This document shows positions 17,857 to 27,744 of a stretch of DNA of 40,926 nt, piece after piece. The notes under the pieces are model-generated. The model was not told the DNA's origin. It saw nothing but the letters and a program-made list of their open reading frames with translations, and ran no database searches. The first letter of the stretch is position 1, and each line of letters opens with the position of its first letter. The position numbers were made by a program, and so were the translations under genes. Source of the stretch: Campylobacteraceae bacterium. Lineage in GTDB: Bacteria; Campylobacterota; Campylobacteria; Campylobacterales; Sulfurovaceae. The stretch lies in the NCBI GenBank assembly GCA_026986355.1, contig JALSOO010000105.1, forward strand, positions 1 to 40,926, read 5' to 3'.

Positions 17857-19371
17857 TTAATTAAATCCAATACCTGACTGTTTAATCATCTCTGTAATTG
17901 TCTCTAAAAGAGGGTCAACATAGAACATTGAACCTACTGTTACAAATACAGCAAGACCGAGAATAGTCAATAGAGGTTTAGAAACATTGTAATAGGTAAT
18001 CTCTTTAGTTACCATATCTGTTGGCTCTTTTAGGAACATATATACGATTAGTTTCAAGTAATAATATGCAGAAATAGCAGAGTTTAGACCCATTACTACA
18101 GCTAACCATAGATAACCAGAGTCAACGGATGCAGACATAATATATATTTTACCCCAAAAGACAGAAAATGGTGGAACACCTGCTAATGATAGCATAAAGA
18201 GTGCCATTACCACAGCACCTACAGGCATAATTTTAATCATTCCTGCAAACTTCTCATAAGGGTGGTCAAAACGTGTATGGTGTACTGTATCTTTGTGACG
18301 ACTAACCCATAACATTGTAAATGCACCAAGGTTTGTAAACATAAAGAGTCCATAGTACAAGAAGATACTAGAGTTTGCTTTGACAGTTGCAAGAGCAACA
18401 GCAGCCATTACAAAACCTGCATGAGAGATTGATGAGTATGCCAACATTCTTTTTACATCTTCTTGGACGAGTGCCATAATATTGGCAATAGTCATAGTCA
18501 CAACAGATAGACAGAGAATAATCTCTTGAACTCCATCAATATTAAGAGCGATAAACATCTCAAAAATTCTCATAGAGACTACAAATGCAGCTAATTTAGG
18601 TACAACCGACATAAATCCTGCTAATGGAGATGACGCACCCTCATAAACATCTGGAGCCCATGTATGAAATGGAAAGAGTGAAAGCTTAAAGGCAAATGCT
18701 ACGAGTAACATTGATGCTCCACCTAAAATCAGAAACATAACTCCTGCTTCGTCCATTCTACTCTGAAGTGCTACACTAATCTGATTTAACTCTAAACTTC
18801 CTGACAATCCATAAAGAACAGCAGACCCCATAGCAAAGAAACCAGCAGATAATGCACCCATTGTAAAGTACTTAACAGAAGCCTCAAATGAGTTTGCTCT
18901 ATTGTGCAGAGCGATAAGTGTATATAGTGATAATGAAGCTGTCTCTAAACCAACAAAGATAAGAATCAAGTTATCTGAACTTACCATAAATTGGAATCCT
19001 GCAACCATAAACAAGAAGAGAGCAAAGAACTCAGGATATGAGTACTCATGGAATCTCTTTGAGGTCAATGCCAAAGGTATAAATAGCATTGAACCTACCA
19101 ATATAGTCACTTGTGCTAGTATAGCTAAACCATCAATAAGAAGAACATCAAAAAAACCATTTTGATACTCAAGACCAAGAACTGAACCTAAATCAACTAA
19201 TAGAATTAAGATAGTAAACATTACATAGAGAGACTTATCTAGTTTATCTTTCATCAAATCTAAAACTAAGATAAGTAAACCACCACCAATTGCAATTAAC
19301 ATTGGCATTAATGTTGCTATATGCAGTTCAGCGAAACCGATATTTACAGGCTCTAATAGAGGTGTTCCCAT
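17857..19371 (-). CDS. nuoN: NADH-quinone oxidoreductase subunit N
   Basis: Proton-pumping antiporter-like family motifs (VKRMLAYSSISHAGF, FHTWAPDVYEGA); last gene of the nuo operon. Confidence 0.95.
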   Translation of the reverse strand: MGTPLLEPVNIGFAELHIATLMPMLIAIGGGLLILVLDLMKDKLDKSLYVMFTILILLVDLGSVLGLEYQNGFFDVLLIDGLAILAQVTILVGSMLFIPLALTSKRFHEYSYPEFFALFLFMVAGFQFMVSSDNLILIFVGLETASLSLYTLIALHNRANSFEASVKYFTMGALSAGFFAMGSAVLYGLSGSLELNQISVALQSRMDEAGVMFLILGGASMLLVAFAFKLSLFPFHTWAPDVYEGASSPLAGFMSVVPKLAAFVVSMRIFEMFIALNIDGVQEIILCLSVVTMTIANIMALVQEDVKRMLAYSSISHAGFVMAAVALATVKANSSIFLYYGLFMFTNLGAFTMLWVSRHKDTVHHTRFDHPYEKFAGMIKIMPVGAVVMALFMLSLAGVPPFSVFWGKIYIMSASVDSGYLWLAVVMGLNSAISAYYYLKLIVYMFLKEPTDMVTKEITYYNVSKPLLTILGLAVFVTVGSMFYVDPLLETITEMIKQSGIGFN

Positions 19372-20894
19372 TATTCTGCCTCCTTTTTACTAATTATAAT
19401 AGCATCTTTTGTTGTTTGTAACTCTGCATGTTCTTCCATCTGAACCAATAACGCTTTAACCGAGTTATCAATTGGATCAAGAACAGGTTTTGGATAGATT
19501 CCTAACCAAACAACAATCGCTACCAATGGGAGAAGTGCTGTAAGCTCTCTACCATCTAAATCTTTTAAACTTAAGTTCTTTTTATGTGTAACAGGACCAA
19601 AAAATGATTTTTTGAAAAGTGCCAACATATATACAGAACCGATAATAATCGTAGACCCTGCAATAATAGTACCTATAACAGAAACTTTATAGAATCCGAG
19701 TAGGACTAAGAACTCTCCAACAAATCCGATAGTTAGTGGAAGACCCACAGATGCCATCAACATTACACCAAATACGGTTGCATAAACAGGCATTACAGCT
19801 GCTAATCCACCAAATTCTGACATTATTTTTGTACCTGTACGTTCATAGATGACACCTACCAACATAAACAACGCTCCCGATACAATACCGTGAGACAACA
19901 TTAAAAATACAGAACCACCAAGACCTTCAGCATTCATAGCAAAAACACCCAGCATAATAACACCCATGTGTGAAACAGATGAGTACGCAATCACTTGTTT
20001 CATATCTTTTTGTGCAAAAGCTACCATTGCTGTAAAGACAACCATAATGATTGATAAGACCATCATAAATGGTGTAAAGTATACAGATGCATCAGGTAAG
20101 ATTGGTAGAGAGAATCGTACAAAACCATATGTACCCATTTTTAGAAGTACAGCAGCAAGGATTACAGAACCGATAGTTGGTGCTTGTCCATGAGCGTGTG
20201 GCAACCATGTATGGAATGGAAACATTGGTACTTTGATAGCAAAACCAGCAAAAAATGCCAAGAACAACCAAAACTGTTGGTCTGTGGTAAGATGTAGTTG
20301 ATACCAATCTAAGATATTAAATGTCCATACTCCATTATCTAAATGATATAGATATGCCATTGCCAAAAGACCAACTAACATGATTAGTGACCCTGCAAAG
20401 GTATAGAGGAAGAATTTAACAGCTGCGTAGACTCTAGTTGGTCCACCCCATGCACCAATAATATAGAGCATTGGTACTAATGAAAGTTCCCAAAATAGAT
20501 AGAATATTATCGCATCTAATGCAACAAATACACCAACCATTGTCATCTCTAGGAAAAGAAGAGATATAATCATATTCTTCATATTTGGAGTATCATCTCT
20601 AAGAGAGATAATTCCTAAAAGTGTAATAAGTGTTGCCATAATGACAATAAAGAGTGATATACCATCAACACCTAAGTTGTATGAGATACCAAACTGTGAA
20701 ATAATAGGGCTAAACTCTGTAAATTGCATTCCTGCATTGACATTATCAAAGCCTACCCATAACCATAATGACAAGACAAACTCTACAGAAGCTACGGCGA
20801 TACCGTAAGCTTTTGCAGAACGCTTATCTACAACAAAACCAAGAACACCTGCTAGTGCAGGGAAAAATATTAAGATACTTAATATATGCGTCAT
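19371..20894 (-). CDS. nuoM: NADH-quinone oxidoreductase subunit M
   Basis: LGVDGISLFIVIMATLI, WELSLVPMLYIIGAWGG, FHTWLPHAHGQAPT, AYSSVSHMG. Confidence 0.96.
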   Translation of the reverse strand: MTHILSILIFFPALAGVLGFVVDKRSAKAYGIAVASVEFVLSLWLWVGFDNVNAGMQFTEFSPIISQFGISYNLGVDGISLFIVIMATLITLLGIISLRDDTPNMKNMIISLLFLEMTMVGVFVALDAIIFYLFWELSLVPMLYIIGAWGGPTRVYAAVKFFLYTFAGSLIMLVGLLAMAYLYHLDNGVWTFNILDWYQLHLTTDQQFWLFLAFFAGFAIKVPMFPFHTWLPHAHGQAPTIGSVILAAVLLKMGTYGFVRFSLPILPDASVYFTPFMMVLSIIMVVFTAMVAFAQKDMKQVIAYSSVSHMGVIMLGVFAMNAEGLGGSVFLMLSHGIVSGALFMLVGVIYERTGTKIMSEFGGLAAVMPVYATVFGVMLMASVGLPLTIGFVGEFLVLLGFYKVSVIGTIIAGSTIIIGSVYMLALFKKSFFGPVTHKKNLSLKDLDGRELTALLPLVAIVVWLGIYPKPVLDPIDNSVKALLVQMEEHAELQTTKDAIIISKKEAE

Positions 20895-20903
20895 AACCCC
20901 TCC

Positions 20904-22814
20904 TTAACCAATGAATGCAGATATACCTGCACCCAATACTAATAATAATGCACCAACACCCATCCAATTAAGGTACGATGATAGGTTACCATTTTGCATA
21001 CCTCTTGATACATCTCCTGATACATAGATTACTTTTGCAATAAAGTCAACTGTGCCATCAACGATAGCTTTATCCATTTCCCAAAACTTATCTGATGCAA
21101 CAGTATATGGCTGAACAATAAACTCATCATAGAACTTTGGAACATAGTATTGGTTTGCAACCAATTTATAGATAAATGAGTTCTCTTTTTTCTCATTTCT
21201 CTTCCAAGCTTTATCCCCTTTACCTGCATATTTTATATAAGCAATACAGATACCTATTAGAGCTAGAACAATAACGATTGTTCCTAAATATGGAGCTAAA
21301 TGATGTGTCTCATGACTCATCTCATAATCTGGAAGGTTTTTGGTAATAAACTCATGGAAATTATCCATAAACCAACCAAATGAGATAGCAAGAACAGCTA
21401 ATGGAGCCATTGCTACAAGTACATATTTGTACATATCGTGTGGGTGGAAACCTAACGCTTTATAACGCTCTTCACCATGGAAAGTAAAGAATACTTGTCT
21501 AAAGCTATAGAATGCTGTCATTCCTGCTGTAATAACCAAAATACCCCAAATGATAAATGAGCCATCATTAAATGCTGTCTCGATAATCGCATCTTTTGAG
21601 TAGAACCCTGCCATAATAGGAAGACCTGCTAGTGCAAATGAAGCGATACCCATATAGATATATGAACCTCTCATCACTTTTTTCATACCACCCATTTTAA
21701 ATATGTCAAGTTCATCATCCATAGCGTGCATTACGTTACCTGCACCCAAGAATAGAAGTGCTTTAAAGAACGCATGTGCTGCTAAGTGGAAAAGTGCAAT
21801 CCAGTAAGCTCCAAGTCCAGCTGCTGCAAACATATAGCCAAGTTGAGAGAGTGTAGAGAGTGCAACAATACGTTTAATATCTCTAGCACTTAGTGCCATA
21901 GATGCAGCATAGAATGCCACAAATGCACCAAGTGATGCGATAAACATAGAGACACCATGAACAGCATCTAAACTAAATAGAGGGTTAGCTCTAATTACCA
22001 AGAAAACCCCTGCTGTAACCATTGTAGCTGCGTGAATAAGAGCAGAAACAGGTGTAGGACCTTCCATTGCATCTGTCAACCATGTATGTAGTGGAAATTG
22101 TGCTGATTTACCCATTGCACCAATAAAGAGTGCCATAGCAATAGCTACGAGAAGTCCATCTGCCAAATGAGGAAGAGCCTTAAATACTACATCATATTGA
22201 AGTGAACCAACATTCCAGTATATAAGGAAAATTCCTACCAACATACCAAGGTCAGCTATACGGTTCATAATAAACGCTTCGTTTGCTGCCCAAGATGGAG
22301 AGATTGATGGATTCTCTTCAAATGTTTTATCCTCTTTATGATACCAAAAACCAATTAGTAACCAAGAACAGACACCAACGCCTTCCCAACCAATAAAGAG
22401 TCCAGCAAAGTTATCACTCATAACCAAAATCATCATGGAAAATACAAATGCAGATAGGTATGAGAAGAATCTATTATACCCTTTATCGTGATTCATATAT
22501 CCTGTAGAGTAGATATGAACAATAGTTGAGACTAAAGTAACAACCAACATCATTGTTACTGATACTTCATCAACCAAGAAACCAAAAGGAATATTTAAAT
22601 CCCCAACAGCAATCCATGTCATCATCTGAACATGAACGGCTCCATGTTCTGCTACATGTAGAGCCAATGTAACAGCAGAGACAAATGCCACTGCAATAAG
22701 GCTTGAATTAACAATACCAACTAGATGTGTTTTGGGACTCCTAGCAAAAAAGAGTCCAGCAAACAATGCACCAACAAAAGGAGCAAAGAGTGCTATATAT
22801 ACAAATTTTTCCAT
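20904..22814 (-). CDS. nuoL: NADH-quinone oxidoreductase subunit L
   Basis: DEVSVTMMLVVTLVS, WEGVGVCSWLLIGFW, HTWLTDAMEGPTPVSALIHAATMVTAG. Confidence 0.97.
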   Translation of the reverse strand: MEKFVYIALFAPFVGALFAGLFFARSPKTHLVGIVNSSLIAVAFVSAVTLALHVAEHGAVHVQMMTWIAVGDLNIPFGFLVDEVSVTMMLVVTLVSTIVHIYSTGYMNHDKGYNRFFSYLSAFVFSMMILVMSDNFAGLFIGWEGVGVCSWLLIGFWYHKEDKTFEENPSISPSWAANEAFIMNRIADLGMLVGIFLIYWNVGSLQYDVVFKALPHLADGLLVAIAMALFIGAMGKSAQFPLHTWLTDAMEGPTPVSALIHAATMVTAGVFLVIRANPLFSLDAVHGVSMFIASLGAFVAFYAASMALSARDIKRIVALSTLSQLGYMFAAAGLGAYWIALFHLAAHAFFKALLFLGAGNVMHAMDDELDIFKMGGMKKVMRGSYIYMGIASFALAGLPIMAGFYSKDAIIETAFNDGSFIIWGILVITAGMTAFYSFRQVFFTFHGEERYKALGFHPHDMYKYVLVAMAPLAVLAISFGWFMDNFHEFITKNLPDYEMSHETHHLAPYLGTIVIVLALIGICIAYIKYAGKGDKAWKRNEKKENSFIYKLVANQYYVPKFYDEFIVQPYTVASDKFWEMDKAIVDGTVDFIAKVIYVSGDVSRGMQNGNLSSYLNWMGVGALLLVLGAGISAFIG

Positions 22815-22819
22815 TCTTA

Positions 22820-23125
22820 CTATCCTTTCATTGATGAAATTACTTCAAGGTCTAATGAACCATATCTCTTATGGAGTAAGATTAAAAGACCTAAACCAAC
22901 AGCCACTTCAGAGGCTGCAACTGCAATAATGAAGAATGCGAACATCTGTCCTGATAAATCTCCATAATAGTTTCCTATCGCTGCAAATGCAACATTTACA
23001 GCATTCAACATGATTTCCGTAGCAAAGAAGAGCATCAAAAGATTTTTTCTTCTAAGTACGCCTACAAATCCTATACTAAACAGAATCCCTGAAAGTATAA
23101 GATAATGACTAATACCTATCTCCAT
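22820..23125 (-). CDS. nuoK: NADH-quinone oxidoreductase subunit K
   Basis: GVLRRKNLLMLFFATEIMLNAVNVAF, ASEVAVGLGLLILLHKRYGSLDLE. Confidence 0.96.
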   Translation of the reverse strand: MEIGISHYLILSGILFSIGFVGVLRRKNLLMLFFATEIMLNAVNVAFAAIGNYYGDLSGQMFAFFIIAVAASEVAVGLGLLILLHKRYGSLDLEVISSMKG

Positions 23126-23127
23126 TG

Positions 23128-23733
23128 TTAAGCCTCCTCTTTTTTTAGTTTTTCAGCAATATCAAGCTCTTCAACTTTAAGCTCTTCATCACTCACTTCA
23201 CACTCTGTTAGAGAGTAATCCATCTTTTTACCTGCCAAGATAATACCTGCAATCATTGCAACTAATAACATAACAGCAGCTACTTCAAACGGTATAAGAT
23301 ATTTAGTAAATAGAATCATACCTACATACTCTGCATTTTTAATAGAGTTTCCAAACTCATCTACTGCATATGGATAGAGTGCTTGGATATTGTCTCCAAT
23401 AATTGGTGCAGAGAACATAACTACAAAAAGAACAGCCATCAATCCACCAAGTAGAAATACTAATGGTGCATTTTGATGTCTCTCTTTAATATCTTTGGTT
23501 GCATCAAAGAACATCATTGCAAATGCGTAGAGAGCCATTACAGCACCTACATATACAATCAACTGAACCACACCCAAGAAGTCTGCTCCCAAAAGGAAGA
23601 AGAGTCCTGAAATCATTACCATTCCTGCTGCCAATGAACTCATGGCATAAAGAACATTTTTACTCATCGCCGTAATCGTAAACAGTATCGTAGTCGATAC
23701 TGCAAAGACATAAAAGGCTATCACTTCATACAT
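23128..23733 (-). CDS. nuoJ: NADH-quinone oxidoreductase subunit J
   Basis: Position plus GLFFLLGADFLGVVQLIVYVGAVMALYAFAMMFFD. Confidence 0.94.
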   Translation of the reverse strand: MYEVIAFYVFAVSTTILFTITAMSKNVLYAMSSLAAGMVMISGLFFLLGADFLGVVQLIVYVGAVMALYAFAMMFFDATKDIKERHQNAPLVFLLGGLMAVLFVVMFSAPIIGDNIQALYPYAVDEFGNSIKNAEYVGMILFTKYLIPFEVAAVMLLVAMIAGIILAGKKMDYSLTECEVSDEELKVEELDIAEKLKKEEA

Positions 23734-23745
23734 TTTCTTCTCCTT

Positions 23746-24369
23746 TTAGTACGCTAGAGGCGTTGGTTTAATATTCTCATCAGCATTTGGACTGATTGCA
23801 CCAAACCCATCATACTCTTGTTGAAGATTGAGCTTGTCAATTGGTGTCAACATATCTTCAAAGAGTGAGAAACTAGCTCTCTGCTCTGATGCTGTCTCAT
23901 ATCGTGGACCATGTACGATTGCCAACTCAGGACAAACCTCTGCACAATATCCACAAAAGATACAACGTCCAAAGTTGATGGTATACTCTGAAACCTCTTT
24001 TCTTTGGTTTTCATCATATTTTGTCTCCATAGAGATACAATTAGAGATACAAATCTTTTCACAAAGTCCACAACCGATACATCGGTAGTTACCTGACTCC
24101 ATCAATCGAAGCATATCATGAATCGCTCTATATCGTGGAGAGATGGGTAACTTCTCAAATGGATATTGAGTAGTGTGCATTTTGCCACCAACAAGAGCAT
24201 TTCCCATCTCTCTAAAGGTTACCCAAAGCCCTACAAAAAGCTCTGGTTTAAAGGTTCTACCTACAACTTGTTTAAATTGACCCCAGCCTGTAGTCGGAGT
24301 ATGTGCTAAATCAAGTTTTACGTAATTTTGTGTTCCAACATTTCTGTTTTTAAACTGTTCTAAACTCAT
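23746..24369 (-). CDS. nuoI: NADH-quinone oxidoreductase subunit I (2x[4Fe-4S])
   Basis: CIGCGLCEKICISNCI and CIFCGYCAEVCPELAI motifs. Confidence 0.96.
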   Translation of the reverse strand: MSLEQFKNRNVGTQNYVKLDLAHTPTTGWGQFKQVVGRTFKPELFVGLWVTFREMGNALVGGKMHTTQYPFEKLPISPRYRAIHDMLRLMESGNYRCIGCGLCEKICISNCISMETKYDENQRKEVSEYTINFGRCIFCGYCAEVCPELAIVHGPRYETASEQRASFSLFEDMLTPIDKLNLQQEYDGFGAISPNADENIKPTPLAY

Positions 24370-24382
24370 CGTTACTCCTTCC

Positions 24383-25393
24383 TTAAATTATCATCATCAC
24401 GAGACCCGTGATAACTACATTGATTACTGCCAATGGCATTAATACTTTCCAACACAACCACATAAGTTGGTCTGGTCTAACGTGTGGCCACGCAGCTCTT
24501 ACCCATAGCATAAAGAAGAATGAAAATGCAATTTTACCGATAATCATCAACCAACCTGGGAAAATCCAAAAGTCATTATATCCACCAAGGAAGACAACAG
24601 AAGCAATAACACCAATAGTAATCATATTGGCATACTCTCCAATAAAGAATAGCCCCCATCTCATACCACTGTACTCTGTTACATATCCAGAGATAACCTC
24701 TGCTTCATGCTCCAAAAGGTCAAATGGTGTTCTGTTGGTCTCTGCAAATCCTGCAATCAAAAATAGGACAAATGCTACTGGTTGATAGACAACCAACCAT
24801 GTTCCATCTGCTTGGTAATCATTAAAATCAACAAAAGATAGAGAACCAACCATCATAATAGGAGCTAAAATAGAAAGCCCTGTTACAACCTCATATGATA
24901 AGAATTGGATTGCTGTTCTTGCACTCCCCAAGATACCCCATTTATTCGCTTGTGCCATACCTGCAAGAAGTGGACCATAAAGCCCTGCTGCCATCATTCC
25001 AAGTACAAATAGGATTCCTACATTAATATCAGATGCAATTGATGGAACATAAACATCAACAAGAGGGATAGTAAACCCAGGGAAAACAGGTACTGCTGCT
25101 AGAGCAATAAATGCTGTTGCTGCTGTAATAACAGGAGCTACTGCAAATATAATTTTATTTGCATGTTGAGGTATAATATCCTCTTTGGTAAAGAGTTTGA
25201 TACCATCGGCTGCTAACTGTAACAACCCATAAGGACCTACATGTTGTGGTCCAAGCCTTCTCTGCATAAATGCAAGAATCTTTCTCTCAATATAAGTACC
25301 AAATCCAGCAATAGCTGCGATTACTGCTAAAATCAAAACTGCTTTTATAATAACCCCAACAGCCGTGACTTCTGGTAACATTGTTGAATCCAT
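24383..25393 (-). CDS. nuoH: NADH-quinone oxidoreductase subunit H
   Basis: ERKILAFMQRRLGPQHVGPYGLLQLAADGIKLF; AETNRTPFDLLEHEAEVISGYVTEYSG. Confidence 0.97.
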   Translation of the reverse strand: MDSTMLPEVTAVGVIIKAVLILAVIAAIAGFGTYIERKILAFMQRRLGPQHVGPYGLLQLAADGIKLFTKEDIIPQHANKIIFAVAPVITAATAFIALAAVPVFPGFTIPLVDVYVPSIASDINVGILFVLGMMAAGLYGPLLAGMAQANKWGILGSARTAIQFLSYEVVTGLSILAPIMMVGSLSFVDFNDYQADGTWLVVYQPVAFVLFLIAGFAETNRTPFDLLEHEAEVISGYVTEYSGMRWGLFFIGEYANMITIGVIASVVFLGGYNDFWIFPGWLMIIGKIAFSFFFMLWVRAAWPHVRPDQLMWLCWKVLMPLAVINVVITGLVMMII

Positions 25394-25394
25394 A

Positions 25395-27743
25395 TTACAC
25401 CTCCTTTATAGTTACTGAAGCATATCTTGAACCATCAAATAGCCCATAAACATTTTCAGCAGATTTAAAATCTGAAAGAGCCATAATATCGCCCTCCATC
25501 TTTTTATCTTCAATTACATCAACAACGATTGTTCCGTTATCAAATACCACCTCTACCTTTTTACCTAAACTCTCTGCCTTAGATGAACTAACATATAGTC
25601 CAAACGGTTCAAAAATCTGATGTGCTTTTGCAGAAAAATCATTGAACTGTCTAGGAGGATTACATCTATAGACAATATCTCCATCTAAAAGAGTATCATC
25701 ATAGAACTTCTCAACTTTTGGAGTATCTCTCTCTTCAAATAGAACATTGAGTAGATAACCTCTATGCTCATTTCCTGCATTATCATAATAGTTATCTAAA
25801 CTATCAAACTCAACAGCTCTGTACCCTCTATCAGTTGGTAGTCGTTTTGTCCAATCTATGGTCTCTTCTGGAGCATCATCAATAAGCTCTTTCATAAGGT
25901 CATTTAACTCATATCCACCATAATCTAACGCAACATTGGTAGGAACAACTCTTTTTGAGAGATTAGTTACTGTTCCCTCTTGTTGGTTAAATGCAGGAAT
26001 ATCCAAATCGCCATCTCCAAGTGCAGAGAGTCTAAAATCTCCAATCTCGTTATAACCAACTGTATAACCCTCTGCATTATCATCAAGGTCACATATAATG
26101 GCTACCCCTAACGCATTTGATTTTGGTGGGTTCATAACAACATTAAATCCTGCTGTCTGCTCAATAAGTGCGATAAGTTTAGCAAGATTATCGGCTCTAT
26201 CATGATAGTAGTAATCCTCTCCTACCATTAGAGTAAATCTCTCTTTTTTCTTCATCATCTTATCGAAGCCTTTAATAAATTTCTTGGAGTCTCCACCTAC
26301 TAAATCTATCAATCCCTCTTTTCCACCAAGCTCTGTAATATAATCTTTGACACTACTATCAAGCTTATCTTGGTCTGAAAATAGTGCAAGAACTAGATAT
26401 AGAGTAGCCTCTTCAAGACCAACTTTATGGGTAAATGTAGAGACACTTTTACCAAATGATGGAATCAGAGTATCTCCTACGGGGTGGAAATATAACCCTG
26501 CACCTTTGTTCATCTTTTGAACATTATTAAATGCGTATTTTAACCCTGGGCTATCGTTTCTCAATGCACCACCTACTGATACGATAAAGTCACTCTTCAT
26601 ACTATCCTCCATAGATGAGGTGTAGAGTGAGTGACCTGACGCATCAGCATAGAGAGTTAAGAACTTTTGAAATGCTCTAACTTCTGGGTTATACAATTTA
26701 ATACCCATCTTCTCTTTGAGTGTCTGAAGCATCATCGCCTCTTCATTGGTAATCATGGAGTTAAATCGGATAGTTTTAGCTTTTTTAAATGCTTCAATAG
26801 CCAAATCAAAAGCTTTTTTATCTTTTGTAACTCCTCTATTCTCATAGTCATAACCAAATCTAGCAGAACCATCAAGAGATACATAGTTCCACTCATTAGT
26901 TACACGATAAATCTTCTCATCTCGATTATCTATAGAGATTGGTTTAACCTCATAATAGATTTGAAAACCATCTGAAGAGTGAGCCGATACAGCAGGAATC
27001 TTTCTCAAATCCCATGCATTTGATGTATAGACAAAATCTCTTGATACCAATGCACCAACAGGACATACTGCGATACACTCTCCACAATCAGAACAATCGG
27101 TAGAACCTGTACCGTTACTTGGAGCAATAACAGATTTTTGAAGCTTATTCCACATAGCATAAGCATCTTTTGGCATCTCATCTTTCCAAGCTTTATCTAG
27201 TGATGCACCACCACGTTTAGTGGTTTTAATCGCTGCATCTCCAATCATATCTTTACATACTGTAGTACAACGTTCACATACGATACATAATCCTGCATCA
27301 TAATGTAAAACACTACTCCAATCGCTTGTCTCTCGTTTTGTATCTGGGATAGAGTACGATTGAGAATCTACTTGTAGTTCTAGTGTGTAGTTTTGTAACT
27401 CACACTCTCCACTCTGGTCACATACACCACACTGTAGTGGGTGGTTAACATCATAAACTTCCATCATTGCTCTACGCTCTGCTAGAATATTTGGAGTGTT
27501 AACGGTAACCTCCATGCCCTCTTTGACCTTAGTATTACAAGAATAAACCTGCTTCCCATTAGCTTCAACTAGACATATCCTACACGCTAGTGTGGGAGAA
27601 CATCTCGTTAAGTAACAGATTGCAGGAATAAAAATATCGTTGGCACGAGCAGCATTGAGGATATATTCACCCTCTTTTGCTTTATACTCTTTACCATCAA
27701 TAGTAATACTTACCATATTTTCTACTGTTTGTACTTCGCTCAT
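25395..27743 (-). CDS. nuoG: NuoG paralog 2 (NADH-quinone oxidoreductase subunit G-like), with an extra 8-Cys ferredoxin-like pair
   Basis: N1b-type Cys set, HPLQCGVCDQSGEC (N5-type), CIVCERCTTVCKD...CSDCGECIAVCP. Confidence 0.9.
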   Translation of the reverse strand: MSEVQTVENMVSITIDGKEYKAKEGEYILNAARANDIFIPAICYLTRCSPTLACRICLVEANGKQVYSCNTKVKEGMEVTVNTPNILAERRAMMEVYDVNHPLQCGVCDQSGECELQNYTLELQVDSQSYSIPDTKRETSDWSSVLHYDAGLCIVCERCTTVCKDMIGDAAIKTTKRGGASLDKAWKDEMPKDAYAMWNKLQKSVIAPSNGTGSTDCSDCGECIAVCPVGALVSRDFVYTSNAWDLRKIPAVSAHSSDGFQIYYEVKPISIDNRDEKIYRVTNEWNYVSLDGSARFGYDYENRGVTKDKKAFDLAIEAFKKAKTIRFNSMITNEEAMMLQTLKEKMGIKLYNPEVRAFQKFLTLYADASGHSLYTSSMEDSMKSDFIVSVGGALRNDSPGLKYAFNNVQKMNKGAGLYFHPVGDTLIPSFGKSVSTFTHKVGLEEATLYLVLALFSDQDKLDSSVKDYITELGGKEGLIDLVGGDSKKFIKGFDKMMKKKERFTLMVGEDYYYHDRADNLAKLIALIEQTAGFNVVMNPPKSNALGVAIICDLDDNAEGYTVGYNEIGDFRLSALGDGDLDIPAFNQQEGTVTNLSKRVVPTNVALDYGGYELNDLMKELIDDAPEETIDWTKRLPTDRGYRAVEFDSLDNYYDNAGNEHRGYLLNVLFEERDTPKVEKFYDDTLLDGDIVYRCNPPRQFNDFSAKAHQIFEPFGLYVSSSKAESLGKKVEVVFDNGTIVVDVIEDKKMEGDIMALSDFKSAENVYGLFDGSRYASVTIKEV

Positions 27744-27744
27744 A

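Noticed and set aside
24408-24785. 125-aa + strand ORF opposite nuoH
   Set aside because: Antisense to a highly conserved subunit; composition mirrors nuoH and there is no independent support.
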